NCBI RefSeq assembly: GCF_020497125.1
Contig: NC_059075.1
Coordinates: 30,788,003-30,852,002 of the forward strand
Reading direction: 5' to 3'
Source of the DNA: Mauremys mutica
Lineage: Eukaryota > Chordata > Testudines > Geoemydidae
Length of the DNA: 64,000 nucleotides
Notes under the pieces: generated by a model
What the model was told of the DNA's origin: nothing
Databases searched by the model: none
The model's input: the letters and a program-made list of their open reading frames with translations, nothing else
Translations under genes and position numbers: made by a program
Part shown: piece after piece, positions 38,801 to 50,800 of the stretch
Numbering within the stretch: position 1 is the stretch's first letter
How the letters are laid out: every line of letters begins with the position of its first letter

Positions 38801-41800
38801 GGAAGTTCATGGTACTTAGCATCTCACAGGAAGCTCTCACCATCTCACAGAGGTAGGCCTTTAGACTAAATGGGCTAACACACGCCTCTTCCCTTGTCTG
38901 TCTGTCTGACTCATAGAACCTATATTACCAACTACCCGTAATATAGAAAATGGAATTATTTTAAAAATGTGGGGGAAATAAAAAATGGAATAACTCTACT
39001 ATTTTACAGGTACCAATGAAACACCAAGCATGTTAAAAATGAGAGCGTATTTAGCTGATAAACTCAACATTACACTGTATAATCCAGAAGCCCTAGCCCT
39101 AAACATATATGTAAGTTTGTTTTTTTTATTTCAGATAAAAATAAATATTTTGGACAAAAATGGGCATGAATCGAAACTACATATCCAAACACCATTCAAC
39201 TCTGAGGAAGTTCTGATCTGAATACAAGCTTCCTTTCCGTATAAAACCCAGATCCAAGCACACCCATTCATAGATCAGACCGATGTGTAATCTGGATAAA
39301 CTGTCTTTTATACCTTATGACCATACCATATATAGCCTTTAAAGGTGCTGATCCTTTAAGATAGTAAAGAAAGTATTTGGTAGTTGTTTCACATATGATC
39401 CTTTTGACTATGTTACTTTATAAGTTTTGTTCAAGACATTACCATCACTTATTTCACCAGCCTGTTTTATATGCAGTCACCAAGATGTTCCTTTGGAAAA
39501 AATACTGATTACTAAATAAGGGCATATTTGATCTATCAATCTAATCTACTTTATCTATCTAATCTAATATAATCTATCCATAGATTATGTTTTCTAAGCA
39601 GTTTTAGTAAGCCTCTATTCTGGGTACAGTCTTTCAAAGCCACTTTTAAATATTTTGCTTAAACTTTTAAATATCACAACTGCATATTAGAGCCGAGCAA
39701 AATTTGGAATTTCAGTTCCATCCCATAAGAAATTTTGGGGGAAGTTCTATGACTTGTATTATGCAAGAGGTCAAACTAAATGATCACACAGGATGAAACT
39801 TTGAAATTTCTATATTTTTTTGCTGAATGGAAATTCTGAAAATTTTCACTGCAGAAACTTCAAAATGTTTCATTTCAACATTTTTCATTTTTGATAGAAT
39901 CAAAACATTCTGACATTTCTGAAATCTAAATGTTTCATTTTGTTTTGTTGAAATGACCCGAAAGCTTCTTTCAAGTCAGATCAACATTAAATTCATTTTC
40001 CTAGCTTGGTGAGCTGGATCCACATTGTATTGTGGGAGATGTAGTCTTCCAGGGAACCAGTCTACAACTCCCATAAGGCCATGTGCTAGGGAAATACAGT
40101 TTATATCTTTTATTAACTGATCTGAAGTTAAATGTTTTGGGGCAGTTCAGTAAACAAAATATTCTAATTCTGGTTAAACTGAGTCCAAAAAAAGTAATTT
40201 CATTTTTTCTATGGAAAATCAAAAATATTGGCATAACTTTATTTTTGTTTTCAGTTGAAAAATCATTCTAATGGAAAATTCTCAAACAGCTCTCCTGCCT
40301 AGTACTCTAGCAGCCCTGTCTTCCAAAATGTTTTTTTAAATAATTTTATTAAAATGAAGTAGTATTTTATTAAAAATATGCTTTGCATATTTTAGCTTTT
40401 TTGCTTTCTTCTAAAGTTGTCAATAGAAGTATTAAAATAATATTAAGCACAGATTAAAAATTAAATTTTGAAAGATTTTGGTGTGTTTGGGAGAGTCCTA
40501 CACTTTTCTTCTGTATAAAAGAGTATGGGCCAAATACAGCCCAGGTGTAACTCCAATGAATTTATGGCCATTTATACCGGGGCTAAGATTAGCACTTGGT
40601 TTTTCATTTAACTTCTTTCAGAAGTTAGATTGCTCTTTCTAAACTAGGCCATTTACGGAAGCAGAAACCAACATTGGCATTTTCTAGTGAGGTATTCAGG
40701 GGACCAGTTATGGCCCCATTTCCTAGTAAATCTACTTAGAAATGCCACTTTCTGAGAGCAATCCACTCTGCATGTTTTGGAGCAGTAGAACCCATGTCCT
40801 CTGCCCCTTCAAAATGTAAAAAACACTCTAATTTGTCCTAGAGTGCTAATGGGATTGGGAACTACTCAGTCTTTTGATTTCCACATCAGCTATTCTGAAG
40901 TGGAATTGGAAGTAGGCAAGAATATTCTGTTCCCTTTGCCCCCATGCTGTCCTGCTGCTGAGTCTTCTCTGATAATGAGGGAAATGAAGATGACCCTCTA
41001 GATTTTAGGAGCAACCTCTGGAGAAAACATGCGGTTTGCAGTGGCTCTCCTCATGGTCTGCTCCCCACCCCTTGTCATTTTTATGTTGATGCACACCATA
41101 ATCAAGAAATCACGCACTGTTAGAGGAAGATTGTCAGCCCACTGATGGCCCCAATTAATCCCCTGCCCTACTGCATCTGCAAGCAAAATAGGTTTGTCCC
41201 TCACTAGTTGCTCTTACTTTTGCCAACCTTGCATGCAAAACTGCAAAAAAGTTTCAAGGAACCAGCTGAAAATGCTTTCTGTGCATGTTTCTGCTCAACA
41301 GGGCCTTCAATATGTATTTTCTTTAATTAAACAAATTTTGTTCTTAAAACAAGAGATCCATCAATGCTGTTTTGTTTTGTTTTCACAGGGGTCTGAGCTT
41401 TTTCATTTCAGGGTAGCAACTATTCCTGGAGTCTCCTTTTGCAATCTACTTGATGAATTTCAGGTACAGTAAATAGCCCATAATTTCAACAAATGGCACT
41501 TTAAAAAAATGATCACAGCATTTCAAATGAAAGACGAGAGCTGTCACAAAAGGTGTACTTGCTAAACTTGGATTTACACATTTTGTAAAACAGGGATACT
41601 GCCCCCACATTTTGCCATTCACACAACTGGTCTTCCTCAGATGTATCCCAGAGTCCAAAATTTCCACAGCATTTTGTGGAAGTTGCTGGGCCTTGCAGCC
41701 AGGGGCGGCTCTAGACCCTAGCGCGCCAAGCAGGCGCGTGGGGCGGCCCTTTCCCGGGGGGGCGGCATTTGGCTCCGGTGGACCTGCCGCAGGCATGACT

Positions 41801-44800
41801 GCGGCGGGTCCCCTCTTCCCGCGGCTCCGGTTGAGCTCCCGCAGGCATGCCTGCGGCAGGTCAACCGGAGCCGCGGGACCACGGCACCCGCCGCAGTCAT
41901 GTCTGCGGCAGGTCCGCTCGTCCCGGGCTCCGGTGGACCTGCCGCAGGCATGCCTGCGGGAGCTCAACCGGAGCCGTGGGAAGAGGGGGCCCGCCGCGGG
42001 ACCGGGGAAGGGCGGCGCAGCGCACCGCGCTGCTTGGGGCAGCCTGATTTCTAGAGCCGCCCCTGCTTGCAGCTCTCCTAAGGAGCTATTAGGAGTTGCA
42101 CAATGGCAGGTGAGGATGACCAGACTCCAAGTGACTAAGCAAATTAACAGGAAGTGGATACTGGCAATAAAAAGTGAGTTTCAGCTTCCTTATATAGCTG
42201 GCCATTCCATTTTTGGTGGTCGTAAGCCAGAGGAAGAAAGCAAGTATCAAATGGGAACACTGCCCCAGTCGTACTAAGCCACTACTTCTCTGCAGCAGGT
42301 ATGGGACTCCTGCAGCTCTGTCCTGGCTCCCTGGTCAGTATGGTGCCTGGCCTACCTATTCCCAGAATTTACACTTCAAAAGGGATTACAAAAGGCATGG
42401 AAAGTTAATGAATGCAAATTAATACAATCTCCAGTCCCCTTCCTGTAACCTTTGGGTGGGCCAGAGTTTACTTCATTGCCCTTCTTCAATGCCTAAAAAC
42501 CCCACCTCCCATAGAAAAGTAGCTGGAGACCCAGAGTTCAGTCTCTAAGGATTTTCAGCAAGGATTGCACAGGGTCAACCTCCCCACATTCAAGTTCCAA
42601 AAGGAACTAAAGAAATGAATTTAATTAAATAACTTTATAAAATCTTACTATAAAGAAACAATCTAATTTTTACAGCATAACATGGCTATTTTATAATCCC
42701 CAGACATTATCTTCACAGTTATACAGAAATATAAATAAAGAAAACAAATTGAGATCTGAACAGTTAAGTCCCCAAAAGCTTAGGTTTAGTTCACCTACGT
42801 CTCCATTAGAGTTTTTGATCAACAAATCTATACACCCCTCCACTTGCTTATAGGAAGATTCAGTTGGAATCCATGCAGACTCTTCTGCTGCTGAAATCAC
42901 TGTTAGCCCCTCAGCTAACTGGTTAACCAATCACTCAGTTAAGTGTATAGATTTAAAGAAAACCCTGTTACAAGAAAATACAAAACTGAGAATAACAAAA
43001 TATAAATGACTCTTTCCCCATTACTACATTTAAGGAAAAGTTGGTGAGTTAGTTGAGACAATTTAGCTAGAACAGTTTAGCTAAAATCAAAACAACATTC
43101 AAAGCATACAACTAACGTTATTTTCCCTCCCAGTTTGCTATAATTAATTTTCTATACAATATAAATAAAATTTACTGTAATGGACATTGCCCAGGCTTCC
43201 CGTTTAGAGGGTTCACAATATCACCAACCTGCTGCAAAATGCTTCAGAGCTAAGGACAAGCGCCTGCTTTCTGCTCCTGGGCTCAGCTTCTGTCAGCTCA
43301 CACAGGGGACATGGCCCTTTGTAAAGCAGCTGCCCTGACTGCTTGCCCTCATGGAGTCTGACCCCAGCAACATGGAACCTATTGGAGCAGACCCAAAACT
43401 TCCACACACAAATCCAGAAGCTTCTGGATGTGGAGTGCTAAATCTGCCGAGCAACAATGATCCGGACACTACTCACTTCTACCTCCCGCAATGAGTCTCT
43501 TAAAGAGATATCGCCCTATTAGGCACATGGGTTACGTTCCCACTTGCAGATGCCCACATTATTTTATGTAACTATTACTACTAACAATAATAATATGTGA
43601 GTACTTCCATAGCACTTATCCATAGATCTCAAAGTACTTTAAGAAAAGGTCAATATCATTATCCCCATTTTACAGAGGGGCAACATAGCACCTAGAGGCC
43701 CAAATCAGGATCAGGGCTCCATTATGCTGAGTGATACACAAATCCATAAAATAGATACATAATCCCTGCTCCATAGTGAAAGAAGACAAGTGATATATTA
43801 AGGGTGGGGAGAGAGGGTGTATTTGAGCTAACTGAGGAGATATCTGAGCCATTAGCAATTATAGATTCCAGAGGACTGGAAGAAGGCAAATATAGTGCCA
43901 GTCCATAAAAAGGGGAATAAGGACAACCCAGAGAATTACAGACCAGTCATCTTAACTTCAGTACCTGGAAAGATAATGGAGAAAATAATCAAGCAATCAA
44001 TTTGCAAACACCTAGAAAATAATAAGGTGATAAGGAACAGTCAGCATGGATTTGTTAAAACCAACCCAATAGCTTTCTTGGGTAACAAGCCTTGTGGATG
44101 AGGGGAAGCGGTAGATGTGGTATATCTTGGTTTTAGTAAAGCTTTTGATACTGTCTCGCATGACCTTCTCAGAAACAAACTAGGGAAATGCAGTCTAGAT
44201 GGAGCTACTATAAGGTGAGTGCATAACTAGTAGGACAACCATTCCCAGAGAGTAGTTATCAGTGGTTCACAGTCAAGCTGGAAGCCCATGTCAAATGGGG
44301 TCCCACTGGGTCCAGTTCTGTTCAATGTCTTCAATAATGATTTAAATAATGGCATAGAGAGTACACTTGTAAAGTTTGTGGATGATGCCAAGATGGGAGG
44401 GGTTGCAACTGCTTTGGAGGATAGGATTAAAATTCAAAATGATCTGGACAAACTGGAGAAATGGCCTGAAATAAATAGGATGAAATTCAATAAGGACAAA
44501 TGCAAAGTACTCCATTTAGGAAGGAACAATCAGTTGCACACATACAAAATGGGAAATGACTAGCTAGGAAAGGAATCTGAGGTTATAGTGGATCACAGGC
44601 TAAATATGAGTCAACAGTGCAACACTGTTGCAAAAAAAGCAAACATCATTCTGGGATGTATTAGCAGGAATGTTGTAAGCAAGACACAAGAAGTAATTTT
44701 TCTGCTCTACTCCATGCTGATAAGGCCTCAACTGGAGTATTGTGTCCAGTTCTGGGTACCACATTTCAGGAAAGATGTGGACAAATTGGAGAAAGTCCAT

Positions 44801-47800
44801 AGGAGAGAAAAAATTATTAAAGATCTAGAAAACATGACCTATGAGGAAAGATTGACAAAAATGGGTGTGTTTAGTTTGGAAAAGAGAAAACTGAGGGGAG
44901 GGACATAACAGTTTTCAAGCACATAAAAAGTTACAAGGAAGAGGGTGAAACAATGTTCTAGTTAATCTCTGAGGATAGAACAAGAAGCAATAGGCTTAAA
45001 CTGCAGCAAGGGCAGTTTAGGTTAGACATTAGGAAACTCTTCCTGACTGTCAGGGTAGTTAAGCACTGGAACAAATTGCCAAGGGAGGTTGTGGAATCTC
45101 CATCACTGGAGGTTTTTAAGAACAGTTTAGACAAATACCCATCAGAAATTGTCCTGGCTTGAAGGCAGGGGACTGGACTAGATGACCTCGAGGTCCCTTC
45201 CAGTCCTACACTTCTATGATTCTGTAACTTCTACATAATTGTTTTTATTTACAAAAATACGTTTCCCCACTCCATCTTCTCACTGTGCCTCCCCCGCAGC
45301 TTTGAACCTAGGTGTTCTATGCTGGAATTTTTGTTGTAGGTGTTGTGACAGAGATGGGTCTTTGGAGAGAGATTTGTAAGAAGGGACGAGTAGTGGCTTT
45401 ATGAATCAGCTTAGGAAGAGCATTCCCCGTTTAAAGAACAAAGTGGAAGAAAGTATATATATGTCTGTCTGAGAAGCTGAATATGAGGCCTTGAAGCTGG
45501 CATCACTGGAAGAGCAGATGAGGCAGGGAGTGATGCAGTCAGATATCAGAGCAGATAGGTAGGGAAAGGGAGCTCCATAACTGGTCTTGATAGGAAGAAC
45601 AAGAAACTTGAACTTGATACAGTGGCTGAGTGAGCATAGGTGCTGGAACTAGGAGTGCTGGGGGTGCTGCCGCACCCCCTGGCTTGAAGTGGTTTCCATC
45701 AGAGACAGGGTTTACAATTTGGTTCAGTGGTTCTCAGCACCCCCACTATACAAATTGTTCCAGCATCCCTGTAAGTGAGAGCCCCATGGTAGGAAGTATC
45801 CAAAGAAGGGATGATGATGTGGTCAAAGCCGTGGCCAAGGAAGATGGACACCAGCAGTTGCTTTTTGTACAGACTGGGGGAGGGGGCTGATTTGAGTATG
45901 AGGGAGGCCAGAGAAAAAGAGGTTGCAGTAGTGAACATGGAAGATGCTGAGAGCCTGGGTCAGAGCATTAGCGCAGAAAGAAATGTTCAGATTTTGGAAA
46001 TGTGATGAAGGCAGTAGTGGCAGGGTTTGGACCCTTACATTAGTGAGCAATGAGGAGGCTGGTGGTGGTGGTGACAGTCAGGAAGAAAGGGCAAAGCAGA
46101 GAGGGTTTCAGATCATGAGCACAATCTCTTGCTATGTTCCTAACACGGTTCAGTTCATGGCACTGCTTGATTAAGAACTAAGTTTTTAGGGCAGTTTTGC
46201 CAGTCCTCCAATGCAGCTGCTTAGAGAACCAAAGCAATTTCAGTCGGAAAACCCAGAAGAAAGATTTTATTTACTAACCATAAATTTGTGCTTGGATATT
46301 ATGGTCATGAGTGTGTTAGAAATACATGGGTGGGCAGATTAGATAGCAACAGCTTTTATATCTTTAAGAATTATAGTTAGGATTTGATAGGCATCAATGA
46401 CATGTTGGAAAAATAGATATTTTTTTTACAGCAAGATAGGTAACACATTGTAGAGTCCTAGTGTAGTCCTGTCAAGATGTAATTTTACCTCTGTGTAGCT
46501 GGTCAAGATGAATCATAGGCTAAGCCAGGCCTGCACAACATACGGCCCCCGGGCCACATGTGGCCTGCATGGGCTCACTGTGCAGCCCGCGGGGGGTGAG
46601 TAGGTGGGCTCAATGTGTGTCCATTCCCTGTCTCCCCCCCCGCCAGCCCTGGAGCGTCACTGCCGGAACAAAAGCTGTGCAAAAGCTTTGCAGCCCTCCC
46701 CCAGCGCCCACCTGGAAGAGACGCCAAGGGGGCTTCCGGCGGGAGACAGGATCATCTGCAGTGGACCTCACTCACCTGAGCAGCTGCTGGGCCTTCGGTG
46801 AGTGTTTGACCCTGTGATCCACCCCACCCCCCCAGCCACCACTCCTGCAAACACTGGGCAAGAGGCAGCCCCATCCCCCACCCCCAGTGAGGCTATGGTG
46901 AGGGGCAGCAGGGGAGGAAGGAAGCCACATGTGATGGCAGTCCCCTCCCCCCAGCACCCACCATCCTCTCCCAGAGCCCACACCCCCTCTCCAGCCCCCA
47001 AACTCTGTTCCAGAGCCTGCACCCAGCCTTCCGCACTCCCTCCCAAAGCCTGCACCCCTCCACCCATCCTGCACCCCCACCCTGTGCCCCAGCCCAGAGC
47101 CTGCACCCAGAACCCAAACTCCATCCCAGAACCTGCACCCCAGACTCCAGCCCAGAGCCCAACCTCTCAACCGTCCTACACCCCAATCCCCTGCCCCAAC
47201 CCAGGGCCTGCACCCAGGCCTCCTCCCCCCCACCCAAACTCCCTCGCAGAGCCTTAGGCAGGTGGGGGGTGGAGTTCAGGGGGGCGGGCTCTGAGCATTC
47301 TGGGCACCACCAAAATTTCTACAAACCTGCCGCCTCTGATACTTGGGGGGCAGGGTGAGGAGGTGAGCGGCAAGTCGGTGGATGGAGGGGGGCATCCATT
47401 TTCAGTATTTTAATTTTTGGTACTGCATTGATTGACTGCTGTGTGCATTAATATAGTGACCCCCTGGGTCTTTGAATGAGGCTTTATACTTGGGGGCGGT
47501 GAAGAGGTGAGTGGCGAGTCAGTGGCTGGAGGGGGGCAAATCTCCCAGATTCAAAATCTGGGACTGTGTCCATTGGTCTTTTTTGCTGCTTTTCTCTGGG
47601 CTGGGGGTTGTTCCAATACTGCAAAGGAAGGTGCTTGCTTCTAACCGCCGAGGCCATCAGTATGTCTGCTCTTCTCTAGTCATCCCACTTGACAAGTCTG
47701 ATTGTCCTTGGTCTGGCTCCCAGCCCCTTTCCAAGGGTTGCAGCTGTCTGGACAGGGCCGGCTCCAGACCCCAGCGCGCCAAGCAGGCACGTGGGGCGGC

Positions 47801-50800
47801 ATTATCCCGGCAGGGCGGCATTTGGCTCCGGCGGACCTTCTGCAGTCATGCCTGCGGGAGGTCCACCGGAGCCCCGGGATGAGCAGACCTGCCGCAGGCA
47901 TGACTGCGGCGGGTGGGCTGGTCCCGCGGCTCGGACGGAGCTCCCGCAGGCATGACTGCGGATGCTCCACCGGAGCCCTGGGACCACGGGACGGTCCGCA
48001 GGCATTTCTGCCCCGGCCGCGGGACCGGGGAAGGGCGGCATGAGCAGCGTGGCGCGCCGCCCTGCTTGGGGCGGCGGAATTTCTAGAGCCGCCCCTGTGT
48101 CTGGAGGTGCTGCCTTCCACGCCTTCCTTATTCACATCTCATTCATTCAACAGGGCATTTGATCACACAGTGGGGGGATGATCTTATTCTACTTCTAGCA
48201 AAAAGACATTTTTCTTTTACCTTAATTAGGGGCCTTAGGGGCCCGCTATAACATATTACCAAGCTTCAATACAAAGTCATATAAAAGTTATACAAAAATG
48301 CATAATGCAGAGAGTTATCTACAACTGCATTGATTGGCTGCTGCGTGCAGTAATATAGTGACCTCTGGGTCTTTGAATGAGGCTTTATACTTAGGGGCGG
48401 GGGGCAAAGAGGCGAGCAGTGAGCCAGCAGGGGTTCTAGGGGCGGGCATGGGGATTTCTGGCAGGGGAGGGAGAAGGTGAAAGGAGGCGAGTGGTGGGGG
48501 ACTGACTAGGAGGGACGCAGCAAGCCAGCAGGTGGCTAGGGGGTGAAGAGGAGTGTGATGGTGGGGCCGAGCAAGGAGGGGGCGGGTCCTATTTTACTGC
48601 TGTGATCTGGTCACCCTATGCATGCTGTTTCTCCCCTCCCGCCCCACCACCTTCCTTTTCGGCCCACAGCTGTTTCGGCGGGGAGGCGCTGGGGAAGGAG
48701 AGTTTGTTTCCGTGAGGCAGGCGGCGCTGGGGGGCGGGGCGTTTCTGCAGGGCCGGGCAGGCAGCTCTGGGCTGAGGGGTGTTTCAGCGGGGCTGGGGTG
48801 TTTCGGCCCTCAGCTGTTTTCTTTGGAGTAATATGGCCCTTGCCGCTTTACAAGTTGTGCAGGCCTGGGCTAAGCAGAATTTCTAAGAGGAAGCTGCTGA
48901 TGAAGGAAGAGATAATGTAATATTTAACCAAGGAAACCATTTTTATGAGAGATGAGTATAAAGAACTATTGGACTTGGAGGGATAGCTCAGTGATTTGAG
49001 CATTAGCCTGCTAAACCCAGAGTTGTGAGTTCAGCCCTTGAGGGGGCCATTTGGGGATTGGTCCTGCTTTAAGCAGGTGGTTGGACTAGATGATCTCCTG
49101 AGGTCCCTTCCAACCCTAATAATCTATGATTCTAAGACAGACTGTTTCACACCTTCAAAGATCTTAACTAACTAGTGAAGGTTGAAAGCATGGAGTTTTA
49201 TGTAAAAGGATTGCTAGGTTTTTTTAAAAAGTGTAGACTCTTATTTCACTGAAGCAATTGCTAGACTATATTTACAGCCATAGCCATGGCAAATTGCATT
49301 CATTAAAACAGTGGTTTTCAAACTTTTTCTTGGCGACCCAGTTGAAGAAAATTGTTGATGCCCATGAACCAATGCAGCTGGGGATGAGGGGTTTGGGGTG
49401 TGGGGGTGAGGGCTCTGGGGTGGGGCAGAGCATTGGGGTGTGGGGGTGAGGGCTCTGGGGTGGGGCCAGGAATGAGGGGTTCGGGAGGGGACTCTGGGTT
49501 GGGGGGGGCCACGGGGCTGGGGCATGGGGTTGGGGCACAGGCTTACCTCGGGCAGCTCCCGGTCAGCAGTGCAGCAGGAGTGCTATGGCAGGCTTCTTGC
49601 CTGTCCTAGCGCCATGGACCGCACTGCACCCCAGAAGCAGCCACCACCAGGTCCGACTCCTAGGCAGAGGCTCACAAGTGGCTCGGCGCAGCTCTCACAC
49701 GCAGACACTGCCCCCCAGCCCCCAGCTACCATTAGCCAGGAACCAGTCAATGGTAGTGCGGAGCCGGTGCTCGGGGCAGGGGCAGCACATGGAGCCCCAT
49801 GGCCCCTCACCTAGGAGCCGGACCTGCTGCTGACCACTTCCAGGGCACAGGGCAGTGTCAGAACAGGTAGGAACTAGCCTGCCTTAGCCAGACAGCATCG
49901 CCGACGGGACTTTTAACAGCCCGGTCGGCGGTGCTGACCAGAGCCTCCGTGACCCAGTGCCTTACATTCCACGACCCAGTACTGGGTCGCAACCCGCAGT
50001 TTGAAAACCACTGCATTAAAGGACATTGTGGTCCTTAAAATAATATCTAAGATCAGTGTTCTCTGTAGGAGAAAAGTATTTTCTTTTATATTGTACAAAA
50101 GACTGTCCTGAGCATAACAAATGCAAAATAATGTTTCACAAAAAATGATAGTCTAGCGTATACTAACCAAACTCATCCCTGGTATAACTGCTTTTGTGGA
50201 GTCATGCCAGGAATGAACCAGACCCAGTAAACCTTCTGTGAAGCCTATCCGGGTTTGTTAATACATCAAAGTAAGAAGGCATGTGCATAATCTGAACTTA
50301 GAGTACTTTTATATAGTCCAAAATATTATATCTGAACTGTTTAGTTGTCTAATTTAATCCCCAACATTGGTCCCATTGAAGCAATGGCAAAACTTCTGCT
50401 GATTTCAATGGAGCAGAACTGGGTCCTATGATTGTCAGCTCCCGGGGAAGAGAATCTCCCTTTTCTTTCTCTTTGTTGAGCACACTAACAGTATTAACAA
50501 ATAATAAATCGGACATGTTAAAACTTTGATATAGTATTTTAGTAGTTAGATTAAGACAATATAAGGATATGTTAAATGTTTTCTGTTGCAGATTTATGTT
50601 GATGATGCTCCTTTGGCCTTCCCAGGACAATATCTTGTTAGCACAGTAACAGCTGTATTAGTAGGAGGCATCATCTTTGTCATATTTATGATGCAAATAT
50701 ATGAAATAAACATATGGAACAAAGTGAAAAGTAAAGTGAGGAAAAAGAACAAAGTATCGGTGTCTGAAACCTCAGCAAGTGTTACTTCTACTTCTTCCTA

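Larger units (their letters stand above)
35072..39009 (+). other. CATSPERB intron, phase 1
   Basis: A 3.9-kb intron. It contains a 93-bp retroposon (35485-35577), a mariner-type MITE (35981-36186) and a purine-rich repeat (36640-37290) with a nested 122-bp MITE (36993-37114). An unclassified repeat lies at about 37810-38540, with AC units at 38386-38403. Nothing recognised elsewhere. Confidence 0.65.
46526..48867. mobile_element. hAT-type element, 2.34 kb, with nested hAT
   Basis: Starts CAGGCCTGCACAACATACGG and ends AAGTTGTGCAGGCCTG, with an exact 8-bp duplication GGCTAAGC at 46518-46525 and 48868-48875. The interior has no recognisable transposase. It contains a CCCAGAGCCTGCACC-type tandem array (about 46980-47260), a second hAT (47753-48097), and two copies of a GTCTTTGAATGAGGCTTTAT unit (about 47470 and 48370). 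A right-end fragment of the 36993 MITE family is at 48603-48618. A composite, not a simple internal deletion derivative. Confidence 0.85.
41464..50591 (+). other. Last CATSPERB intron, phase 0 (9.1 kb)
   Basis: The longest intron in the window. It holds hAT elements at 41700, 46526 (with 47753 nested) and 49309, a CR1 tail (43826-45225), a purine-rich repeat (45340-46100) and a SINE (48977-49133). Stretches 42080-43820 and 50020-50590 show no element I can name with confidence, apart from an old repeat tail at 43655-43790. Confidence 0.7.

Noticed and set aside
41612..42277. 221-residue open frame on +
   Set aside because: It lies across a GC-rich hAT MITE and is open in several frames on both strands; the residues merely repeat the palindromic DNA. 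Not a gene.
46772..47257. Overlapping open frames of about 150 residues on both strands
   Set aside because: They come from a C-rich tandem array within a hAT element; composition is Pro/Ala/His on one strand and Gly/Trp on the other, as expected for a simple array.
46980..47260. CRISPR-like array
   Set aside because: Unit lengths vary, there are no unique spacers, and the context is a vertebrate hAT element.
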